Below the pieces are notes generated by a model. It was not told the origin of the DNA, did not search any database, and saw only the letters and a list, made by a program, of their open reading frames with translations. A stretch of 64,000 nt of DNA. Origin: Jatrophihabitans_A sp035248685. GTDB lineage: Bacteria; Actinomycetota; Actinomycetes; Mycobacteriales; Jatrophihabitantaceae. The translations under genes were made by a program, and so were the position numbers. The stretch covers positions 1-64,000 of the forward strand of contig DATFHF010000082.1 in NCBI GenBank assembly GCA_035248685.1, in the 5' to 3' direction. How positions within the stretch are numbered: position 1 is the first letter of the stretch; every line of letters begins with the position of its first letter. This document shows positions 24,930-35,017 of the stretch, in pieces.

Positions 24930-26092
24930 GGTTGAGCCAACATGGTGGGTACTTCGACGCCGGCGAGGGCCAGCCGGTCCCGCAATTGTTTGGCCGCCGG
25001 GCCGACACCCGCACCCCGGGTCCACACCAGCCGTGGTGTCGGCCGATCGTCGTCGCGGGGCCACAATGCAAGCTGTTCGATCCTCCTGATCCCGTCACGA
25101 TCCCGACGAATGTGCACCAGCACATCAAGCGCACTGGCCGCCTGGGCGGCGAGCGTCGTCGCCGGCATGCCGGCCAGCGCCGCCAGGGCAACCAACCTGG
25201 CCGGCACATCGGTCACCGAATTCGCGTGGACGGTAGCGGCGCCGCCGGCATGGCCGGTGTTCAACGCCGCCAGCAGTTCGACGATTTCTGCGCCACGGAA
25301 CTCACCGACCACCAGCCGGTCGGCCCGCATCCGCAGCGCCTGGCGCACCAGCTCGGCCAGCTCGATCGCGCCGGCACCCTCGATGTTGGCCGGTCGGGCC
25401 AGGAGTGCCACCACATGGGGGTGATCAATGCTCAGCTCGGCAGCATCCTCGATAGTGACGATCCGGTCTGTCGGTTGAGCGGTCGCTAACAGCGCGGCCA
25501 GCAGGGACGTCTTGCCGGTACCGGTGCCACCGCTAATCAGCAGGCTCAGCCGGGCGGTGATCACGGCGGTGAGCAGCTCGGCTAGGTCCGCGGTCAGGGC
25601 ACCGAGTATCAGCAGGTCGGTCAGGCTCAACCGACGCCGACCGAGTACCCGTAGCGACAGAGTCGGATGGGCGACCAGCGGCGGCAGGATGGCATGCAAC
25701 CTGATGCCGTCGGGCAGTGCCGCGTCGACGAACGGAGCTGCGTCGTCCAGCCGGCGACCGGCCTGAGCGGCAAGTCGGGCAGCCAACCGGCGAACCTCAG
25801 CGTCTGAGCCGAACCACACCGCGCTGCGTTCCAGGCCACGGCCCCGGTCGACCCAGACCTGATCCGGGGCATTGACCAGTACGTCGGTCACCTCGGGCTC
25901 GGCCAGCAGTGGTTCCAACGGACCGGCACCGGTCAGCTCGGCGCGCAGCCGGCCCGACAGTTCAGCCAGCGCAGCACTGTCGAGCAGCAGTTCCGACTCC
26001 TGGCCGGCCGCCTCCGCCAGCACCGAGTGCGCCGGCTCACCGACTGAGCCGGCTAGCCGCAACCGCACCCGGTCGACCAGATTCGCGCTCAT
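24926..26092 (-). CDS. tadA: TadA/CpaF-type secretion ATPase
   Basis: 388 residues of the VirB11/CpaF family. Walker A is SGGTGTGKTSLLAALL and Walker B is IVTIEDAAELS. A further conserved block, MRADRLVVGEFRGAEIVELL, and the HANS region (ATVHANSVTDVPARL) are typical. It powers assembly of the Flp pilus or Tad secretion. The ATG overlaps the upstream Ssd-type stop by four bases. Confidence 0.92.
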   Translation of the reverse strand: MSANLVDRVRLRLAGSVGEPAHSVLAEAAGQESELLLDSAALAELSGRLRAELTGAGPLEPLLAEPEVTDVLVNAPDQVWVDRGRGLERSAVWFGSDAEVRRLAARLAAQAGRRLDDAAPFVDAALPDGIRLHAILPPLVAHPTLSLRVLGRRRLSLTDLLILGALTADLAELLTAVITARLSLLISGGTGTGKTSLLAALLATAQPTDRIVTIEDAAELSIDHPHVVALLARPANIEGAGAIELAELVRQALRMRADRLVVGEFRGAEIVELLAALNTGHAGGAATVHANSVTDVPARLVALAALAGMPATTLAAQAASALDVLVHIRRDRDGIRRIEQLALWPRDDDRPTPRLVWTRGAGVGPAAKQLRDRLALAGVEVPTMLAQP

Positions 26093-26835
26093 GCCGCACT
26101 GGATCCACCCGGACGAACCGGATCGCCAGCGCTTTCGTCGGACGCCTGATCGCCGTCCGGCTCGGCCGCCACCAGCACGGTATGTGCCAGCCGCCGGGTG
26201 CGCCGGCGGATCTGCTCGAACCGCAGTCCGCCGGGCCGTGAACCGGCGGCGCTAAAGGGCAGCTCACCGAGCACCGGCAGGCCCAGCAGCTCCCCGATGT
26301 GCCGTGGCGGCAACGACCGGGACGAGCCGCGGACCAGCACGACGGTCCGCCGCGGATCCAGCCCGGCCGCCACCATTGCCGCGGCGGTGACCGCACGTAC
26401 CTCTGCCACCGTGACCAGCACGGTCAGATCGCAGCGTCGCATCGCCGCCCGCGCCGCCTCGGCCGGCGTCCGGGGCAAGTCGAGCACGACCACGGACAGC
26501 GAGCCGGCAGCGGCCAGCACCAATTCGACCGCGGTCGGATCGAGCGGAGCGGCGGAATCGGCGGCCAGAAACGACACCTGCTGCCAGCGCGGCAGGCTAT
26601 CGGATAACACGGCCGGATCCAGCATGCCGCCGGCCAGTCGAACCTGGCCCCAGCGCGGGCCTGGCAGCTTCTCGCAGCCCAGCAGCACGTCGATGCCGCC
26701 GGCCGGCGGGTCACAGTCGATCAGGAAGGCGTGCCCGTCCCGCTCGGCGGCACAGCCGGCCAACACCGCCGCGAACAGGCTGGCTCCGGCACCCCCGCAG
26801 CCGGCCAGCACCCCGATCACCGGTCTGATAGTCAT
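26089..26835 (-). CDS. ssd: Ssd/CpaE-type ParA-like protein of the Tad locus
   Basis: 248 residues with a MinD/ParA fold. The deviant P-loop reads LAGCGGAGASLFAA: the signature lysine is missing, as in mycobacterial Ssd (septum-site determining) homologues. LIDCDPPAGGIDVLLG supplies the next conserved aspartate. ATG 26835 starts directly before the P-loop strand. First gene of the tad operon; divergent from the HAD phosphatase. Probably localises the Tad machine or affects septation. Confidence 0.82.
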   Translation of the reverse strand: MTIRPVIGVLAGCGGAGASLFAAVLAGCAAERDGHAFLIDCDPPAGGIDVLLGCEKLPGPRWGQVRLAGGMLDPAVLSDSLPRWQQVSFLAADSAAPLDPTAVELVLAAAGSLSVVVLDLPRTPAEAARAAMRRCDLTVLVTVAEVRAVTAAAMVAAGLDPRRTVVLVRGSSRSLPPRHIGELLGLPVLGELPFSAAGSRPGGLRFEQIRRRTRRLAHTVLVAAEPDGDQASDESAGDPVRPGGSSAA

Positions 26836-26954
26836 GCCGGCCAGTCTCGGTGCGAATCCGGCGCTGGATCCGTCCTCTCGCGAAGTTGTGGACAGCGAGC
26901 AACCCTGTGGATGTAGCCGGGCAAATCTCACCGACGCTGGATATCCTCGGCTTC

Positions 26955-27752
26955 GTGGCGAGCTCAGCGGCGTTCTTCGACTTGGACAAGACCATCATTG
27001 CCAAGTCGTCCACGCTGGCCTTCGGCAAGCCGTTTTACCAAGGCGGTCTGATCAACCGCCGTACCGTCCTGCGCAGCGCCTACGCCCAGTTCGTGTTCGC
27101 GTTGTCCGGGGCGGACGAGGACCAGATGGACCGGATGCGCAAGTACCTGACCGCTATGTGCGCGGGCTGGGACGTCCAACAAATTCGCGACATCGTCACC
27201 GAGACCCTGCACGAAATCATTGACCCGCTGGTCTACAACGAGGCGGTGGAGCTGATCGCCGAGCACAAGGCAGCCGGCCGCGACGTCGTCATCATCTCGT
27301 CATCCGGTGACGAGGTGGTTCGACCGATCGGCGAGATGGTCGGGGCAGATCACGTGATCGCAACCCGGATGGTGGTTGCCGACGGCCGGTACACCGGCGA
27401 GATCGAGTTTTATGCCTACGGTCCGCACAAGGCAGCCGGCTTGCTGGCGCTGGCCGCCGAACGGGGTTATGACCTGTCCGACAGCTACGCCTACTCCGAC
27501 TCGATCACCGATCTGCCGATGCTCGAGTCGGTCGGACACCCGTTCGTGGTCAATCCGGACAAAGGGCTGCGCCGGGCAGCCACCGAGCGGGGCTGGCCGG
27601 TGCTGGTGTTTACCAACGCGGTGCCGCTGCGCGAGCGGCTGTCCGGCCTACGACCACCGCAACCGGCCACCAGCGCGGTCATGGTCGGCGCCGTCGCCGG
27701 CTTGGCGGTGCTGGCATGGTACGGCCGGTCCCGCCGGCTCAACCGTGGCTAA
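26955..27752 (+). CDS. HAD-IB family phosphatase (SerB-like, Rv3661-type)
   Basis: 265 residues. Motif I FFDLDKTII, motif II VVIISSS and motif IV YSDSITDLPML are all present, with a helical cap of 90 residues between I and II. A C-terminal membrane helix (SAVMVGAVAGLAVLAWYG) suggests membrane association. GTG 26955 was chosen by closeness to motif I; no clear ribosome site precedes it, so the mRNA may be leaderless. Members are annotated as phosphoserine-phosphatase-like or morphological differentiation proteins. Neighbour of ssd and of the 6S-like RNA in several actinomycetes. Confidence 0.85.
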   Translation: MASSAAFFDLDKTIIAKSSTLAFGKPFYQGGLINRRTVLRSAYAQFVFALSGADEDQMDRMRKYLTAMCAGWDVQQIRDIVTETLHEIIDPLVYNEAVELIAEHKAAGRDVVIISSSGDEVVRPIGEMVGADHVIATRMVVADGRYTGEIEFYAYGPHKAAGLLALAAERGYDLSDSYAYSDSITDLPMLESVGHPFVVNPDKGLRRAATERGWPVLVFTNAVPLRERLSGLRPPQPATSAVMVGAVAGLAVLAWYGRSRRLNRG

Positions 27753-27794
27753 CGATCGCAAACGAGCACAGCGAGAGAAGGGTTGTAGATATCG

Positions 27795-28100
27795 TTGTGG
27801 AAAAGCCGTCTCCGTTAGAACCCACCGGGTGTCGTTGTAGAAAAGTGCATCGAAGTCTTGCCACTGAACCCTGACCAGGGGTAGGCATTCAGGTACGGAA
27901 GCTTCGTTTGGCTCTGGCGGTCCGCCCCCACCAAGCGCAGTTTCCGCCAGTGGACAACCGGGCACCCACGCGGCGACAAAGCCTCGCTGAAGGCTGTCGG
28001 CGCGGACCGTCACCGGCTCGCGCCTGACCTTGTCACGGTGCACGCTTGGTAACCCGATTGGCCGCAGAGGGCGCCGTGCCCAGGTACGGCGCCCTCATCT
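27795..28100 (+). ncRNA. Probable 6S-like RNA (Ms1/scr3559-type)
   Basis: The 370-bp gap between the HAD gene and the convergent Rv3662c-type gene has no coding frame of interest. In mycobacteria the RNA-polymerase-binding Ms1/MTS2823 RNA, and in Streptomyces scr3559, lie between homologues of exactly these two genes; that is from memory. The length fits the roughly 300-nt RNA, and an 11-bp GC hairpin at 28067-28096 could close it. Two imperfect copies of TCGTTGTGGAAAAG stand near the 5' end (about 27794 and 27833). The 5' end is a guess. Call rests on synteny and absence of a gene, not on alignment. Confidence 0.55.
28067..28096 (+). terminator. GC-rich hairpin at the 3' end of the ncRNA locus
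   Basis: GAGGGCGCCGT (28067-28077) pairs perfectly with ACGGCGCCCTC (28086-28096) across an 8-base loop. It lies between the 6S-like RNA region and the convergent stop at 28123. No long T-tract follows on the plus strand, which is usual for actinobacterial terminators. Confidence 0.7.
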
Positions 28101-28122
28101 TGCCCGCCCCGGGCCGTCTCGA

Positions 28123-28863
28123 TCAGCCGCGCTGAAGCGCCTGACAGATCGCGATCGATTCCCGGGCCCCCAACTCGACCGCCCGTGCGCAATGCTGGAT
28201 CCAGCGCACCACCGCGGCCGGCTCGCCACTGCGGTAGTCGGCCAGCGCCTGCTCGAACTCACTGCGTAGCTCCAGGTGCCCGACCTCGAACACGACCAGG
28301 GACTTCGGGTCCAGACCGCGATCGATCAGGGTCAGCCGAGCGGCCGCCCGGGCTACCACTGCCGAGGCCGGGGCGAAGGCATCCAGGCTGATCAGCTCGG
28401 CCTGGACGACCGCGGCGACCAGCACCGCCGGGGCCTTGGTCGCGGCTAGTACCTCAGCCAGCGTGTCCAACCGGTGCACGACCTCCGGGTCCGGGCGGGG
28501 ACGTCCCAGTAGATCGGACGCGACCAGATCGGCCGCGGCCAGTGCGTGCAGCCGAGCCAACACCTGCCGGTGCGCCCGAGGCCAGATGTCGGCGAGTGAG
28601 GCGAGCTTCGCCGAGACCCGCAACGCGCCCTGCACGATCGGATCGGTAGCGGTGCCGGCCCTAACCTCGTGCAACCCGGCTGGCGAACCAGCCAGCGCGG
28701 CCGAGGCCCAGGCGCCCCGCAGCAGCGACTCGGCCGACACGTCGGACGAACGCCGGCGCAGCACCCGGTTGCCGAGCAGGGCATCCACCGCACGCCGGCT
28801 GTCGGCGACCGCTTCGGCCGCGCCGGGCAGCTCGAGTAGTGGGGAGAGCGGGTCGGCGGGCAC
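28123..28863 (-). CDS. Conserved actinobacterial protein, Rv3662c/SCO3559-type (degenerate Fic-like?)
   Basis: 246 residues, all-helical by composition. The stretch VQAELISLDAFAPASAVVARAAARL aligns in spirit with the Fic motif region (H-x-F-x-x-G-N-G-R) but lacks the histidine and the GNGR residues, so AMP-transfer activity is unlikely. Homologues are often labelled oxidoreductase without support. It is convergent with the 6S-like RNA and divergent from acs across 146 bp. Function unknown. Confidence 0.75.
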   Translation of the reverse strand: MPADPLSPLLELPGAAEAVADSRRAVDALLGNRVLRRRSSDVSAESLLRGAWASAALAGSPAGLHEVRAGTATDPIVQGALRVSAKLASLADIWPRAHRQVLARLHALAAADLVASDLLGRPRPDPEVVHRLDTLAEVLAATKAPAVLVAAVVQAELISLDAFAPASAVVARAAARLTLIDRGLDPKSLVVFEVGHLELRSEFEQALADYRSGEPAAVVRWIQHCARAVELGARESIAICQALQRG

Positions 28864-29009
28864 CCCAGCACGCTATCGCCCTACCCGGTCGAGTCGGTCG
28901 CTGTCCACAGCCGGAACCCGCCGTCCACACCTGCGGGGGCCCGGCTTTCCGGCAGCCGGTAGGCGCGCTAGCGTCGAAGGGACACCGGACACCAGCCGAG
29001 GAGCGCGAG

Positions 29010-30977
<1,968 letters not shown>

Positions 30978-30980
30978 CGC

Positions 30981-31706
30981 TCAGCGGTGGGCGTCCGGTG
31001 ACGAGGGTCCGGGCTGGCCAGCCGGTCGTACCGTCAGATCGGTGATGGTGGCATCGGTCGGCAGGCTCAGCACCGAGGCGATCACCGCGGCCACGGTGTC
31101 CGGACGCAGGTAGTGCTGCTCGACGTAGTCGCCGGCCTCGGCGGTACGGACCAGGCGCTGCATGTCGGTCGCGGTGCGGCCGGGGTAGACCGAGCAGACC
31201 CGGATACCGGGCTCCTCCTGCCGCAGCGCGTCGGCGTAGCCGCGCAGCGCGAACTTCGACACCCCATAGCTGGACAGTGGCGGTCGGGCATTGAGCCCGG
31301 AGCCGGAGTTGACCAGCACAACGGTGGCGGCCGCTGCCCGGAGCGCAGGCAACCAGTACCGGATCAGCTCCGCGGCGGCCAGCACGTTCACCGTGAACTG
31401 GTCGGTGAAGTCGGCCGGGCCGGCGCCGGCCAACGGGCCGGGCCGAACGATGCCGGCACAGTGCACCAGGCCGTCCAGCTTGGGCAGCTCAGCCAGCAAC
31501 GGTCGCAGTGCTTGTGGGTAGCCGGCGAAGTCGGTCAGGTCCAGCTCGACCTGGCCGGCCAGCGCCGACGCACCGGACGAGCCGGCACCGATCGCCGAAC
31601 CGGCCGGTCGGACGATGCCGTACACCCGATGACCGTCCTCGGTCAGCCGCCGGGCCAGCGCCTGCCCGATCCCGCGCCGGGTCCCGGTAATCAGGTAGCT
31701 GCCCAT
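30981..31706 (-). CDS. Short-chain dehydrogenase/reductase
   Basis: 241 residues of the classical SDR family. Cofactor motif TGTRRGIG, catalytic Ser in VLVNSGSGL and YGVSK supply the active site. Arginines right after the TG motif favour NADPH. Its stop lies three bases from the convergent acs stop. Substrate unknown. Confidence 0.9.
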   Translation of the reverse strand: MGSYLITGTRRGIGQALARRLTEDGHRVYGIVRPAGSAIGAGSSGASALAGQVELDLTDFAGYPQALRPLLAELPKLDGLVHCAGIVRPGPLAGAGPADFTDQFTVNVLAAAELIRYWLPALRAAAATVVLVNSGSGLNARPPLSSYGVSKFALRGYADALRQEEPGIRVCSVYPGRTATDMQRLVRTAEAGDYVEQHYLRPDTVAAVIASVLSLPTDATITDLTVRPAGQPGPSSPDAHR

Positions 31707-31821
31707 AGCCGCCCACCCTAATCAGTGCGGCCGGCTGACCTGCCGACGCAATCGTCCGATGTCGGCGATGGCACGCACCGCGTAAGGTTTCACTCATAGC
31801 CAACGGAAGGATGACGAGGCG

Positions 31822-32301
31822 ATGACGGCGTACGACTACTCGTCCCGAGACTCAACGCGGGCGTCAGCTTCCCTGCAGGTGGGCCAGGATCCGGAACAGC
31901 CGAGCATCGGAACCCTGGTGGCCGACGCCTCGGCCAACTTCAGCAAGGTGCTGCACGGCGAGATCGAACTGGCCAAGCTCGAGATCACCTCATCGGTCAA
32001 AAACGCCGGTACCGGGGCCGGCATGTTCGGCGCCGCCGGGGTGCTGCTGGTCTTCTCGCTGACCTTCGGCCTGATCGCACTTGCCGAAGGCCTCGTCACG
32101 ATCGGCCTATGGCGGTGGCTGGCCTACCTCATCGTTTTCGGGTTCCTGGTGCTGCTCGCCAGCATTTTGATCTTGATCGGTATCCGCAAGGTCAAGCGGG
32201 TCAAGGCCCCGAAGCAGACCATCGAGACCACCAAATCCACGGTGACAGCACTGCGGGAGGCCACCAGCACGCACGAACCCGGTCACCGAGCCGGACGATA
32301 A
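31822..32301 (+). CDS. Actinobacterial holin-X-type phage holin family membrane protein (Rv3669-like)
   Basis: 159 residues. An N-terminal helix (LVADASANFSKVLHGEIELAKLEI) precedes two membrane helices (about 70-90 and 97-117) separated by a short loop, then a basic tail. The layout is the holin-X superfamily III type found chromosomally in actinomycetes, not a prophage gene. In M. tuberculosis the equivalent lies beside ephE and marP, as here. Role unknown; perhaps envelope maintenance. Confidence 0.8.
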   Translation: MTAYDYSSRDSTRASASLQVGQDPEQPSIGTLVADASANFSKVLHGEIELAKLEITSSVKNAGTGAGMFGAAGVLLVFSLTFGLIALAEGLVTIGLWRWLAYLIVFGFLVLLASILILIGIRKVKRVKAPKQTIETTKSTVTALREATSTHEPGHRAGR

Positions 32302-32349
32302 GCCGCGCGACTCTCACCTGCTTGCGCAAGCCAACCGTGGAACAACGCG

Positions 32350-33273
32350 ATGACTAGCCCGGACGAGTCCGTCATTCTCGTCGAAGGTCCCTGGATCCAT
32401 CGGACCATTCGCGCTAACGGCATCGCGCTGCATGTCGCTGCGGCAGGCGCCGGCCCGCTGGTGCTGTTGCTGCACGGGTTTCCCACCTTCTGGTGGACCT
32501 GGTCCCGCCAGCTGCTGGATCTGGCCGAGGCCGGCTATCGGGCGGTGGCGGTTGACCTGCGTGGTTACGGCGCCTCGGACAAGACCCCCCGCGGCTACGA
32601 CGCGAGCACGTTGGCCGCCGACATCGCGCAACTGGTGACCGCGCTCGGCGAAACCGACGCGGTCCTGGTCGGCAACGACGTAGGCGGCCTGCTGGCCTGG
32701 ACGGTGGCGGCCCAGCATCCACAGGTGGTGCGCCGAATCGCGGTCCTCGGTGCCGCCCATCCGTTGCGGTTACGGCATTCCGTACTGACCGACTGGCGGG
32801 GCCAGCGGCGGGCCTCCGGCTACGCGCTGGCCAAGTTCCAGCTGCCCCGGCTCGGTGAACGGCTGCTCACCAGGGACTCGGGCTACCTGCTGCAGCTGTT
32901 CGGTAACTGGTCCGGACCACGGTGGCGGGGCAGCGCGGACTACCGGCCGACGGTCGAGCGCTATGCCGAGGCGATGCGCATCCACCCGGTCGCGCACTGC
33001 TCGCTGGAGTTCTTCCGCTGGGTGGTGCGTTCGATGCCACGGCCGGACGGACGCGCCTACGCCCGTTCCATGCAACAGCCGATCGACCGGCCGGTGCTAC
33101 AACTGCACGGCGAACTGGACGGCTGCGTGCTGGCAAGCACCGCACAGGGCTCATCGCGCTATGTCTGCGCCGACTACGAGTGGCGGCTGCTGCCCGGTGA
33201 CGGGCACTTTCCACAGCACGAGTCCCCCGACCAGGTATCGGCCGAACTGATCCGGTGGGCCAAGCTCGGCTAA
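32350..33273 (+). CDS. ephE: Alpha/beta hydrolase, EphE-type epoxide hydrolase
   Basis: 307 residues. Oxyanion motif LLLHGFPTFWWTW, nucleophile Asp in GNDVGG and catalytic His in GDGHFPQHESP match soluble epoxide hydrolases. It belongs to the conserved core (Rv3670 position), not to the epoxide-hydrolase pair at 5-12 kb, which has the different EHN architecture. Start ATG 32350. Convergent with marP, with a short tandem repeat between. Confidence 0.85.
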   Translation: MTSPDESVILVEGPWIHRTIRANGIALHVAAAGAGPLVLLLHGFPTFWWTWSRQLLDLAEAGYRAVAVDLRGYGASDKTPRGYDASTLAADIAQLVTALGETDAVLVGNDVGGLLAWTVAAQHPQVVRRIAVLGAAHPLRLRHSVLTDWRGQRRASGYALAKFQLPRLGERLLTRDSGYLLQLFGNWSGPRWRGSADYRPTVERYAEAMRIHPVAHCSLEFFRWVVRSMPRPDGRAYARSMQQPIDRPVLQLHGELDGCVLASTAQGSSRYVCADYEWRLLPGDGHFPQHESPDQVSAELIRWAKLG

Positions 33274-33300
33274 CTGCATGCGCCCGGCCGAGAGCCGCCG

Positions 33301-33336
33301 GCCAAGCTGGCCAAGCTGGCCAAGCTGGCCAAGCCG
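33301..33336. repeat. Tandem 9-bp repeat between convergent genes
   Basis: GCCAAGCTG occurs three times in a row (33301-33327), followed by a variant GCCAAGCCG (33328-33336). It lies in the 69-bp gap between the ephE-like and marP stops. Each unit contains CCA...TGG, so small hairpins are possible. It may be a simple slippage repeat. Confidence 0.85.
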
Positions 33337-33342
33337 AAGAGG

Positions 33343-34527
33343 CTAAACGCAGTCGCCGGTACTGACCGGGCTGGTAGCCGTCCGTCCGCGAATGGCGTCG
33401 CCGGCCACTTCCTCGGCGGTCAGCACGAAACCGGTATCGGCCGAGTCCAGCGCCGATGCGAACACGACGCCGAGCACTCGGCCCGAGGTGTCGATCAGCG
33501 GGCCGCCGGAGTTGCCGGCCCGGACCACCGACCGAACCGTGTAGATATCCCGGTCGACCGACAGCTGGCCGTAGATGTCGTGGCCGGTAATCCGTTCCCG
33601 GTCCCGGATCCGGGCCGGCCGCACGTCGAACGGTCCGTCCTGCGGGTAGCCGAGCACGATGGCGTCCTGCCCGGACTGAGCGGCCTCGGCCGACAGCGAC
33701 AGCGGCCGGACGGCCAGGCCCGGCACCCGGAGCACGGCGATGTCCCGGCCCGGATCGAACAGCACGACCTGGCTGTTCAGCCAGCCATCCGGGCCCTGCA
33801 CCCGGACCGAACTGGCGCCGGCGACCACGTGCGCGTTGGTCAGCACCCGTTCCGGAGCGAAGACAAAGCTGGAACCCTCGATGCCCCGGTCGCAGCTGCG
33901 GGCAACCGAATGAACCTTCAACACCGAGCCGCGGGCCGATGCCACCGCGGCCGAGTGCAGCAGCGTCGGGTCGGCGGGCGGCACGTCCACGATCCGGGTC
34001 GGCTGAAGGGTGCCGAAGACCTGCGGGAACCCGCTGCGGTCAACGAACAGCCGCAGCGAGCTGTAGAGGTTGCGCACGCTGGTGGGCAGCGCATCGTCTA
34101 CCGCCCGAATGATCACCGACCGGCGGACCTCACCGGCGACGGTCGGGTACGGTGCGACGGCCAGCGGCACCGCCACCATCCAGGCCACCATCAGCACGGC
34201 CAGTACCGAGAACAGCCCACCGACCACCCGGTCCAGCTGCCAGGCCGGCCGCCAGGTCATCCGCGAGCGCAGCCGGCCACCGATCCAGACCGCGGCAAGC
34301 TGGCCGATCAGCGCGAAGAACAGCACGCAGACGATGGCGACCGGCACCTGCGCGCCGCCGTTGGCGAGCACCCGTCCGATCGGCTTGGCCAACTGCGCGC
34401 CGACCGCCGCGCCGCCGAAGAAGCCGCCGAACGACAGCGCGCCCAGCACCGCGCCGTTGCGGAATCCACCAATTGCATAACCCAATGCGAGCAGTACCAC
34501 GACGAGGTCGAGCAGGTCTGGGTGCAC
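33343..34527 (-). CDS. marP: MarP-type membrane-anchored serine protease
   Basis: 394 residues. Four N-terminal membrane helices form a CvpA-like domain (to about residue 130), then a chymotrypsin-fold periplasmic protease: His in LTNAHVV, Asp in GRDIAVLRV and Ser in RAGNSGGPL. Two cysteines, in RSCDRG and the C-terminal DCV, may form the redox-sensitive disulfide described for mycobacterial MarP. It is thought to guard cytoplasmic pH under acid stress. Last gene of the minus-strand block nth-nudix-cupredoxin-marP. Confidence 0.92.
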   Translation of the reverse strand: MHPDLLDLVVVLLALGYAIGGFRNGAVLGALSFGGFFGGAAVGAQLAKPIGRVLANGGAQVPVAIVCVLFFALIGQLAAVWIGGRLRSRMTWRPAWQLDRVVGGLFSVLAVLMVAWMVAVPLAVAPYPTVAGEVRRSVIIRAVDDALPTSVRNLYSSLRLFVDRSGFPQVFGTLQPTRIVDVPPADPTLLHSAAVASARGSVLKVHSVARSCDRGIEGSSFVFAPERVLTNAHVVAGASSVRVQGPDGWLNSQVVLFDPGRDIAVLRVPGLAVRPLSLSAEAAQSGQDAIVLGYPQDGPFDVRPARIRDRERITGHDIYGQLSVDRDIYTVRSVVRAGNSGGPLIDTSGRVLGVVFASALDSADTGFVLTAEEVAGDAIRGRTATSPVSTGDCV

Positions 34528-34538
34528 CGCTGCGCCCG

Positions 34539-34961
34539 TCAGTCCGGTAGCACGATGAGCGTGCCGGTTTGGCCTTGCGTGATATGGATCGTGCAGACGA
34601 AGGTGTACCGGCCCGGCGCCGGCGCGGTGAACTCCACCGACCGGGATTGGCCCGGCATCACCAGCGGCACATTGTCGTCCGGGAAGCCGGTCAACGACCA
34701 GTCGTGCGGAGCACCGGTGCCGGTGTGGGTCAGCGTGATCCGCACCTTGCCGGGATGCACGGTGATCGTGGACGGGTTGAACCGGTACCGCTGGTCGGCG
34801 GTGATCGTCACCTCCTGCACGCCGTCGGACATCGACGCGGTGCTGCTGCCGGCGTGCGGTTCGCGGTTCACCGCGGCCTGGCGTTGGCAGCCGGCCAGCA
34901 GCACCGCGGGCACCAGCAGGCAGCCGGTGACCAGCGACCGGACGATCCGAGAGCTCCGCAC
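34539..34961 (-). CDS. Cupredoxin-like lipoprotein
   Basis: About 140 residues from GTG 34961. Signal peptide with lipobox VLLAGCQR, then a cupredoxin-type beta sandwich: APHDWSLTG supplies one histidine, YTFVCTIHITQGQTG supplies Cys and His, as in plastocyanin-like type 1 copper sites; the axial methionine seems replaced by glutamine. In M. tuberculosis the gene at this place (Rv3673c) is a membrane thioredoxin, so the redox partner differs here. The start is uncertain because no clear ribosome site exists; ATG 35054 would overlap the Nudix gene. Confidence 0.75.
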   Translation of the reverse strand: MRSSRIVRSLVTGCLLVPAVLLAGCQRQAAVNREPHAGSSTASMSDGVQEVTITADQRYRFNPSTITVHPGKVRITLTHTGTGAPHDWSLTGFPDDNVPLVMPGQSRSVEFTAPAPGRYTFVCTIHITQGQTGTLIVLPD

Positions 34962-35017
34962 GTTCGCGACCGTACCCGGATCGGCTGTGCGCGCAGTCGC
35001 ACCCGCCGCGCGGGCCG

